This document shows positions 58,066 to 64,000 of a stretch of DNA of 64,000 nt, piece after piece (position 1 is the first letter of the stretch; every line of letters starts with the position of its first letter). A model generated the notes under the pieces. The model saw only the letters and a program-made list of their open reading frames with translations. It was not told where the DNA came from and searched no databases. The DNA lies in the NCBI RefSeq assembly GCF_000519205.1, contig NZ_JAFB01000024.1, positions 1-64,000 of the forward strand, in the 5' to 3' direction. This DNA comes from Amycolatopsis taiwanensis DSM 45107 (GTDB taxonomy: Bacteria; Actinomycetota; Actinomycetes; Mycobacteriales; Pseudonocardiaceae). Both the position numbers and the translations under genes were made by a program.

Positions 58066-58994
58066 GCGACGGCTCCGGGACGTTCGGTGGCGGAAACGCC
58101 TCGGCTGTTCAGGTATTCGCGGGTGCGGGTCGCGATCGGCAACGGCGCCTCGGGTGCGCACGGGTACAGGTCCTGCTCGACGATCACGAAGATCTCCGCA
58201 TCCAGTGTGGACAGTGCGTCGATCACCTTGGCCGGCTCGGGCACGCCAGCCGGCGGCTCGACGCAGACACCGAGCCGGACGGCCTCACTGAAGCTCAGGT
58301 TCTCCTTCCGGACCCGGTCGAGGATCACCGGGTCCATCTGTTTGATGTGGACGTATCCGACGCGGTCGCCGTACCGGCGGATCAGGTCGATGGCGTCACC
58401 GCCGCTGTAGGCGACGTGACCGGTGTCCAGGCACAGGTTCGCGTAGCGCGGATCGCTCTCGTTGAGGTAACGCTCGATCTCGTCCTGCTTCTGGACATGG
58501 CTGTCCGCGTGCGGGTGCAGCACCAGACGAACGTCGTACTCCTCCAGCAGGATCTTGCCCAGCTCACCCGCGCGAGCACCGAAGGCGCTCCACTGCTCGG
58601 CCGTCAGCTCGGGCGATTCCGTGTAGTCGCCGGTCTTCTGGTCGCGGTACATGGTCGGGATGAAGACCAGGTGGTGTGCCCCGGCCGCGGCGGTCAGCTC
58701 GGCGACCGCCCGGGTTTGCGCGAGCATCTCGGCCCACTCGTGCGGGCGGTGCAGAGCGCCGAACGTGGTGCCACCCGAGACTCCCAGACCGCGTGCACCG
58801 ACCTCCTCGGCCAGCCGCTTCGGGTCGGTCGGCAGGTAGCCGTACGGGCCCAGTTCGAGCCACGCATAGCCGGCGGCGACCAGCTCGTCGAGGAACCGGG
58901 TGAACGGGACCTGGCGCTCGTCGCGGGGGAACCAGACACCCCACGAGTCAGGCGCGCTGCCCAGGCACAGGTTGCCGATGACGGCCTTTGTCAT
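58062..58994 (-). CDS. iolE: Inosose dehydratase-like TIM-barrel protein
   Basis: 310 aa. The IolE pattern is seen: LGSAPDSWGVWFPRDERQVP, AGYAWLELGPYGYLPTDP and GVSGGTTFGALHRP. The metal-binding barrel includes His in RLVLHPHADSHV, Asp/His in CLDTGHVAYSGGD and HIKQMDP, and Glu in FVIVEQDLYPC. It dehydrates scyllo-inosose to the diketone that IolD opens. It starts 9 nt after iolA and overlaps iolG. IolH/IolI-type isomerases share the fold, but the N-terminal block favours IolE. Confidence 0.85.
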   Translation of the reverse strand: MTKAVIGNLCLGSAPDSWGVWFPRDERQVPFTRFLDELVAAGYAWLELGPYGYLPTDPKRLAEEVGARGLGVSGGTTFGALHRPHEWAEMLAQTRAVAELTAAAGAHHLVFIPTMYRDQKTGDYTESPELTAEQWSAFGARAGELGKILLEEYDVRLVLHPHADSHVQKQDEIERYLNESDPRYANLCLDTGHVAYSGGDAIDLIRRYGDRVGYVHIKQMDPVILDRVRKENLSFSEAVRLGVCVEPPAGVPEPAKVIDALSTLDAEIFVIVEQDLYPCAPEAPLPIATRTREYLNSRGVSATERPGAVA

Positions 58995-59003
58995 GTACGG
59001 CTC

Positions 59004-60488
59004 CTAGCTCGAGGTGGGGAAGGTGAAGCTGGCCTGGGTGCGGGGCCAGCGGGTGGTGACGACCTTGGCCCGGGTGTAGAAGCGCACGCCCTCGGGGCCG
59101 TGGATGGGGCTGTCGCCGATGAGGGAGTCTTTCCAGCCGCCGAACGAGTAATAGGACATCGGCACCGGGATGGGAACGTTGACGCCGATCATGCCGACCT
59201 TGACCGCGCGGGCGAACCGGCGGGCGGCCTCGCCGCTGTTGGTGAAGATGGCGGTGCCGTTGCCGTAGGGGTTGGCGTTGATGATCTCGATGGCCTCGTC
59301 GACGGTGGCGGCGCGCACGATGCCGAGGACCGGGCCGAAGATCTCCTCGCGGTAGGCGTCCATCTCCGGCGTGACGTGGTCCAAAACGGACGGTCCGACG
59401 AAGAAGCCCTCCTCGTGGCCCGCAACGGTGCGGCCCCGCCCGTCGACGACCACCTTCGCGCCCTGCTCGGCGCCGCGCGCAACGGCGTTGACGACCCGTT
59501 CCTGCGCGGCCTTGGTGACCACCGGTCCCATGTCGCTCGACGGGTCGTCACCGGGTCCGACCTTCACCGCGTTGGCCTTGCGTGCCAGGATCTCGACCAG
59601 TTCGTCCCCGGCCTGTCCGATCGCGAGCCCGATGGAGACGGCCATGCAGCGCTGGCCGGCGGAGCCGAACGCGGCGGCGACGAGGTGGTTGGCGGCGTAG
59701 TCGAGGTCGGCGTCGGGCAGCACGACGGCGTGGTTCTTCGCGCCGCCCAAAGCCTGTACGCGCTTGCCGGCGGCGGTCGCGCGTTCGTGGACGTACTTGG
59801 CGATCGGGGTGGAGCCGACGAACGACACGGCGGCGATGTCGGGGTGGTCCAGGATCGCGTCGACCGCGACCTTGTCCCCGTTGACCACGTTGAAGACGCC
59901 GTCGGGCAGCCCGGCTTCGACATAGAGTTCGGCGACCAGGCGTGAGACGGACGGGTCGCGTTCGCTGGGCTTGAGCACGAAGGTGTTGCCGGTCGCGATG
60001 GCGATGGGATGCATCCACAGCGGAACCATGATCGGGAAGTTGAACGGGGTGATCCCGGCGCACACGCCTAATGGGGCGCGGAAGTTGTGGATGTCCACGC
60101 CACTGGAGACCTGGTCGGAGAAGCTGCCTTTGAGCGCGTCGGCGATTCCGCAGGCGTACTCGACGACTTCGCGGCCGCGGACGATCTCGCCGCGGGCGTC
60201 CTCGATCACCTTGCCGTGCTCGCTGGAGATGACCCGTGCCAGCTCGTCCTCGTGCTTCACCAGCAGCTCGCGGAAGGCGAACATGACCTTGGTGCGCTGG
60301 GACAGCGAGGAATCGCCCCACGACTCGAACGCCTTCGCCGCCGCCGCGACCGCGGAGTCCACATCGGATGGTTCGGCGAGCAGAACCTGTGCTCGCTGCT
60401 GCCCGGTCGCCGGGTGGTAGACCGGCGTGGTCCTCGCCGACGCGGCCGGGGTGCCGGTGCCGTTGATCCAGTGTTCGATGGTCTTCAC
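59004..60488 (-). CDS. iolA: Methylmalonate-semialdehyde dehydrogenase (CoA-acylating)
   Basis: 494 aa, aldehyde-dehydrogenase superfamily. MKTIEHWINGTGTPAASART start, GVCAGITPFNFPIMVPLWMH, QALGGAKNHAVVLPDADLDY, and the catalytic Cys in FGSAGQRCMAVSIGLA; PIPVPMSYYSFGGWKDSLIG is the MmsA/IolA C-terminal mark. It converts malonate semialdehyde, the last inositol intermediate, to acetyl-CoA and CO2, and can also serve valine breakdown. It lies 58 nt after iolD on the same strand. Confidence 0.92.
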   Translation of the reverse strand: MKTIEHWINGTGTPAASARTTPVYHPATGQQRAQVLLAEPSDVDSAVAAAAKAFESWGDSSLSQRTKVMFAFRELLVKHEDELARVISSEHGKVIEDARGEIVRGREVVEYACGIADALKGSFSDQVSSGVDIHNFRAPLGVCAGITPFNFPIMVPLWMHPIAIATGNTFVLKPSERDPSVSRLVAELYVEAGLPDGVFNVVNGDKVAVDAILDHPDIAAVSFVGSTPIAKYVHERATAAGKRVQALGGAKNHAVVLPDADLDYAANHLVAAAFGSAGQRCMAVSIGLAIGQAGDELVEILARKANAVKVGPGDDPSSDMGPVVTKAAQERVVNAVARGAEQGAKVVVDGRGRTVAGHEEGFFVGPSVLDHVTPEMDAYREEIFGPVLGIVRAATVDEAIEIINANPYGNGTAIFTNSGEAARRFARAVKVGMIGVNVPIPVPMSYYSFGGWKDSLIGDSPIHGPEGVRFYTRAKVVTTRWPRTQASFTFPTSS

Positions 60489-60546
60489 GTCGGTGCCCTT
60501 CAGTGTCGTTCGGAACGTGTTCGGGTAGCCAGGCCGTCACTTCTCC

Positions 60547-62454
60547 CTAGAGATAGTGCTGCTGCTTCCGCTTGGCCGCGGCATAGTCGTCGTATGCCTT
60601 GCGGGTGGAGTCCAGGTCGGAAACCTGGCTGACCGGAACGTCCCACCACGCGGAGCCGGGCGGATTGGGGCCGAGCATGTCGGTTTCGACGTGCACGACC
60701 GTGGTCGTGGTGTTCTCCTTGGCCTGACCGATGGCGGCCCTGAAGTCCTCCACCGTGGCTGCTCGCAGCACGGTGGCGCCGAGACTTTCGGCGTTGGCCG
60801 CGAGGTCGACCGGGAGGAGGCCGCCGTCGAGCTGTCCGGATTCGTCGCCGCGGTACCGGTACTGGGTGCCGAACCGTTGTGAGCCAAGGGATTCCGAAAG
60901 CGAGCCGATCGAGGCGAACCCGTGGTTGTCGACGATCACGATGATCACCTTCAGGCCCTCGGCGACCATGGTGACGATCTCCTGCGCCATCATCAGGTAC
61001 GAGCCGTCACCGACCAGGACGAACACCTCGCGGTCGGGAGCGGCCAGCTTGACCCCGACCCCGGCGGCGATCTCGTAGCCCATGCACGAGTACGCGTACT
61101 CGACGTGGTAAGCCTTCGGGTCCCGGGCCCGCCACAGCATCTGCAGATCACCCGGCATGGACCCGGCCGCGTTGATCACCACGTCCCGTTCGCCGGCCAG
61201 TTCGTTCAGCGCACCGAGGATCTCGGTCTGCGCCGGCAGCGGGCCGTGCGCGGCGCCTCGCGTCCGGGGGTCGCGGAAGTCACCGCGGAAGCATGCCTCG
61301 GCCGTGCGGTTCCACTCTGCGGCGAGCGCCCGCGCCTGCGCGGAGTACGCCGGGTCTACCCGCCAACCGGCGAGTGCGTCGTGGAGGGCCTGGACGCCGA
61401 GCCGGGCGTCCGCGAGCAGCATCTCGGCGGAGTGCTTGGCGGCGTCGAGGCGGGCGACGTTCAGGTTGACGAACTTCACGTCCGGGTTGGCGAAAACCGT
61501 GTGGCTCGCGGTGGTGAAGTCGGAGTAGCGGGTGCCGATGCCCAGCACCACGTCCGCCTCCGCCGCGAAGGCGTTCGCCGCGGAGGTGCCGGTGGCGCCG
61601 AGGCCGCCGACGGCGCACGAGTGGTCCCACGGCACCGCACCCTTGCCGGCGTGCGTGTCCGCGACCGGGATCCCGGTGTCCGCCGCGAAGGCACGCAGTT
61701 CGTTTTCGGCTGCTGAGTAGACGACGCCACCACCGGCGACGATCAGCGGCCGCTTCGCGTTGCGCAGCAACTGCACCGCGCGTGCCAGCGCCGGCGCCTC
61801 GGGAACCGGGCGACCCACGCGCCATACCCGGCGCCGGAAGAATTCTTCGGGCCAGTCGAATGCCTCGGCCTGCACGTCCTGCGGCAGGCACAGGGTGACC
61901 GCGCCGGTCTCCACCGGATCGGTCAGCACCCGCATTGCGGCGAGCGCCGCCGGAATGAGCTGTTCGGGGCGAGTGATCCGGTCGAAGTACTTGGACACCG
62001 GCCGGAACGCGTCGTTGACCGACACGTCCCCGGCGCGCGGGTCTTCCAGCTGCTGGAGCACCGGATCGGGCGCACGGGTGGCGAACATGTCGCTGGGCAG
62101 CAGCAGAACGGGCAGCCGGTTCGTGGTCGCCAGCGCCGCTCCGGTGATCATGTTCGTCGAGCCGGGACCGGTCGAGGCGGTGCACGCGAAGGTCTGCAAC
62201 CGGTTGCGCATCTTGGCGAACGCCGCCGAGGTGTGCACCTGCGCCTGTTCGTTGCGCGCCAGGTAATAAGGAAGCCCGCCGCTGTGCTCGTTGCCAGTCC
62301 GGGCGGCCTGAAGCAGCGCCTGGCCGAGCCCGGCCACGTTCCCGTGCCCGAAGATCCCCCACACCCCGGTGATCAGCCGCTGCTCCACACCGTCGCGTTC
62401 GGAGTACTGGTTGGCCAGGAACCGCACCAGCGCTTGCGCCGTGGTGAGTCTCAT
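60547..62454 (-). CDS. iolD: 3D-(3,5/4)-trihydroxycyclohexane-1,2-dione hydrolase (ThDP)
   Basis: 635 aa, thiamine-diphosphate family. MRLTTAQALVRFLANQYSER, GVWGIFGHGNVAGLGQALLQ with the activating Glu region NEQAQVHTSAAFAKM, and the ThDP/Mg motif VGDGSYLMMAQEIVTMVAEG followed by IVIVDNHGF. It hydrolyses the ring dione to 5-deoxy-glucuronate. ATG 62454 overlaps the iolB stop by 4 nt, so translation is coupled. The length matches characterised IolD. Confidence 0.93.
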   Translation of the reverse strand: MRLTTAQALVRFLANQYSERDGVEQRLITGVWGIFGHGNVAGLGQALLQAARTGNEHSGGLPYYLARNEQAQVHTSAAFAKMRNRLQTFACTASTGPGSTNMITGAALATTNRLPVLLLPSDMFATRAPDPVLQQLEDPRAGDVSVNDAFRPVSKYFDRITRPEQLIPAALAAMRVLTDPVETGAVTLCLPQDVQAEAFDWPEEFFRRRVWRVGRPVPEAPALARAVQLLRNAKRPLIVAGGGVVYSAAENELRAFAADTGIPVADTHAGKGAVPWDHSCAVGGLGATGTSAANAFAAEADVVLGIGTRYSDFTTASHTVFANPDVKFVNLNVARLDAAKHSAEMLLADARLGVQALHDALAGWRVDPAYSAQARALAAEWNRTAEACFRGDFRDPRTRGAAHGPLPAQTEILGALNELAGERDVVINAAGSMPGDLQMLWRARDPKAYHVEYAYSCMGYEIAAGVGVKLAAPDREVFVLVGDGSYLMMAQEIVTMVAEGLKVIIVIVDNHGFASIGSLSESLGSQRFGTQYRYRGDESGQLDGGLLPVDLAANAESLGATVLRAATVEDFRAAIGQAKENTTTTVVHVETDMLGPNPPGSAWWDVPVSQVSDLDSTRKAYDDYAAAKRKQQHYL

Positions 62455-63290
62455 GTCGTGCCTCCGAAGGGCAGGCGCGGATCGACGCCGGCCGACTCCC
62501 AGGTCTGCCGCACCCAGGCGTGCGCGGGGTCGTCACAGATCAGCCAGGCCCGCTCCGGGCCGGGACCGGCCATCACGTTGAGGTAGTAGAGGTCGTAGCC
62601 GGGGGAGGCCATCGACGGGCCGTGCCAGCCGTGCGGGATCAGCACCACGTCACCGGTACGGACCTCGGCAAGCACGTCGATCGGCCGTTCGCTGGTGCCG
62701 TACACCCGCTGGTAGCCCATGCCGTCCCGCCCGACCTCGAAGTAGTAGATCTCTTCCAGCACACTCTCGCCCTCGCGAGCCTCGTCGTGTTTGTGCGGGG
62801 GATAGGACGACCAGTTGCCGCCGGGCGTCAACACCTCGCACACCAGCAGTTGATCCGCTTCGAAAGTGTGCGGCAGGCAGTAGTTGTTCACCTGGCGACT
62901 GCAGTTTCCGGCACCGCGCAACTCCACCGGCACGTGCTCCGCCGGACCGTAGCGCGCGGGCAGTCGCTTGCGGGTTCTCGCCGACGGCAGCGCGAACCGG
63001 CCGGTGCCGGTGATCGTCGCCTGGACATCTCTCGGCAGGTAGGCGAAATCGGTTACCGCGTCGAACACGCCGGTGCGCCCGCGCAGTTCGAAGGTCTCGC
63101 CGTCCACGGAGACCGTGCAACTGCCGGACAGCGGCAGCACCAGCGTCTCGGAGTCCTGAGTGGACACTGACTGGCTGCCGTCGAGGTTCACCACCCGCAG
63201 GCCGCAGAAGCCCCAGCCCGCCGACTGCGGTGTGATGACCGGATCGAACGGCCCCTCGGCGGTGCTTCCCGCCGGCCGGTAGAGCTTCAT
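62451..63290 (-). CDS. iolB: 5-Deoxy-glucuronate isomerase
   Basis: 279 aa, bicupin. LVLPLSGSCTVSVDGETFEL in the first cupin, SYPPHKHDEAREGESVLEEI with metal ligands (His, His, Glu) and LIPHGWHGPSMASPGYDLYY with a further His in the second. It converts 5-deoxy-glucuronate to 2-deoxy-5-keto-gluconate. It overlaps iolC by 4 nt upstream and iolD by 4 nt downstream. Confidence 0.92.
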   Translation of the reverse strand: MKLYRPAGSTAEGPFDPVITPQSAGWGFCGLRVVNLDGSQSVSTQDSETLVLPLSGSCTVSVDGETFELRGRTGVFDAVTDFAYLPRDVQATITGTGRFALPSARTRKRLPARYGPAEHVPVELRGAGNCSRQVNNYCLPHTFEADQLLVCEVLTPGGNWSSYPPHKHDEAREGESVLEEIYYFEVGRDGMGYQRVYGTSERPIDVLAEVRTGDVVLIPHGWHGPSMASPGYDLYYLNVMAGPGPERAWLICDDPAHAWVRQTWESAGVDPRLPFGGTT

Positions 63291-64000
63291 GGCAACCCCA
63301 TTGCCGTGGCGACATCACCGTCATGGCCCGCCAGCCTGCTCAGCACCTGCTCTTCGGTCGGCATGGCGTCCGAGCACGCGAGCTCGCCGGCCACGTGCGC
63401 CCCGGCGGCGTTGGCGAAGCGCATGATCCGTCCGAGGTCCCACCCCGACAGCAGCCCGTGACACAGTGCGCCGCCGAACGCGTCCCCCGCACCGAGACCA
63501 TTGACCACTTCGACCGGTACCGGCGGCACCTCCACCTCGCCCGAATCGTCCACCGCCAGCACACCCCGGGGACCCTGCTTCACCACCGCGAGCGATATTC
63601 CCGCGTCCCGTAAGGCTTTTACTGCCTCTCGAGGTTCGCGTGTGCCGACCGCGGTCTCACACTCGTCGAGGTTGCCCACCGCGACGGTGACGTGCTCCAG
63701 CGCCTTGCCCACCCACTCCCGCGCCTGCTCACGGGACTCCCAGAACATCGGTCGGTAGTCGAGGTCGAGCACGGTGATTCCCCGGCGGCCCCGGGCCGCC
63801 AACGCCGCCAGCGTGGTGGAACGGCTCGGCTCCGCCGAGAGCCCGGTACCCGTGACCCAGAAGACCTTTGCCGCGCGAACGACCTCGGCATCGAGGTCTC
63901 CCGGATGCAGATCCAGGTCCGGGGCCTTCGGGAAACGGTAGAAATACAGCGGAAAATCGTCCGGTGGGAAGATCTCGCAGAACGTCACCGGCGTCGGCAG
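63287..64000 (-). CDS. iolC: 5-Dehydro-2-deoxygluconokinase, C-terminal two-thirds (cut by window edge)
   Basis: PfkB-family kinase whose 5' part lies beyond the window; the frame is open through 64000 (LPTPVTFCEIFPPDDFPLYF is a typical IolC block). Also visible: DLDYRPMFWESREQAREWVG, VGNLDECETAVGTREPREAV and the catalytic VEVVNGLGAGDAFGGALCHG. It phosphorylates 2-deoxy-5-keto-gluconate before IolJ aldolase cleavage. No iolJ or iolR is in the window, so they must be elsewhere, perhaps just to the right. Confidence 0.92.
   Translation of the reverse strand: MPTPVTFCEIFPPDDFPLYFYRFPKAPDLDLHPGDLDAEVVRAAKVFWVTGTGLSAEPSRSTTLAALAARGRRGITVLDLDYRPMFWESREQAREWVGKALEHVTVAVGNLDECETAVGTREPREAVKALRDAGISLAVVKQGPRGVLAVDDSGEVEVPPVPVEVVNGLGAGDAFGGALCHGLLSGWDLGRIMRFANAAGAHVAGELACSDAMPTEEQVLSRLAGHDGDVATAMGLP

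Noticed and set aside
58059-59945. 628-codon open frame on the plus strand
   Set aside because: Antisense to iolE and iolA; no family motif, composition typical of a shadow frame.

Overview
The window is high-GC actinobacterial DNA. GTG/TTG starts are frequent, ATGA-type start/stop overlaps are common, and regulators sit divergently from their targets. Protein content (DUF222-HNH genes, a CYP116B-type P450, an RNase Sa-like ribonuclease, a BlaA/BlaB/BlaL set) and the recurring palindrome TCCACTGTGGA suggest a Pseudonocardiaceae member such as Amycolatopsis. That placement is inference. No rRNA, tRNA or CRISPR array was seen.

Layout. 1-760: scar of mobile DNA, with the 3' end of a group II intron (maturase tail, a textbook domain V) inside a DUF222-HNH gene, then an IS701-type transposase fragment. 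0.76-4.9 kb: HEAT-repeat protein, MFS efflux pump with divergent MerR, methyltransferase, second MFS exporter. 5.2-10.3 kb: dipeptide/nickel-type ABC importer (lipoprotein, two permeases, fused double ATPase). 10.4-13.8 kb: beta-lactam module (BlaB-like and BlaA-like regulators, class A beta-lactamase, M15 carboxypeptidase). 13.9-15.6 kb: membrane protein of mobile-element type and a gene-poor stretch with coding relics. 15.6-20.1 kb: TetR, ABM monooxygenase with truncated haemoglobin, MHS transporter, DUF222-HNH relic, MerR with polysaccharide deacetylase. 20.3-24.9 kb: IclR, self-sufficient P450, MHS transporter, strong terminator. 24.9-26.4 kb: small envelope and redox proteins.

26.6-38.3 kb is the most coherent block: MarR, then nicX, nicE, nicC, an MFS transporter, a three-subunit molybdenum hydroxylase with a CoxG-like protein, nicF and nicD. 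Together they can take nicotinate through 6-hydroxynicotinate, 2,5-dihydroxypyridine, N-formylmaleamate, maleamate and maleate to fumarate. A shared DNA motif lies at the marR, nicX and nicC promoters.

38.5-42.2 kb: PucR regulator, DadA-like oxidoreductase, membrane protein, secreted RNase. 42.5-49.2 kb: a 2-keto-3-deoxy sugar-acid pathway (GntR, enolase-superfamily dehydratase, ACS transporter, D-aminoacylase, KDG kinase, KDPG aldolase). 49.3-56.8 kb: acetyltransferase, MHS transporter with amidase, cupin with MarR, LysR, membrane protein, alpha/beta hydrolase. 56.85-57.05 kb: a 21-bp tandem repeat between convergent genes. 57.06-64.0 kb: a myo-inositol catabolic operon read leftward (iolC-B-D-A-E-G), with iolC running off the window.

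Nothing here is plainly a new defence or biosynthetic system. The best leads are the nicotinate cluster with its CODH-family hydroxylase and candidate regulon motif, the P450 island, the beta-lactam regulatory module, the 21-bp repeat and the enriched TCCACTGTGGA palindrome.
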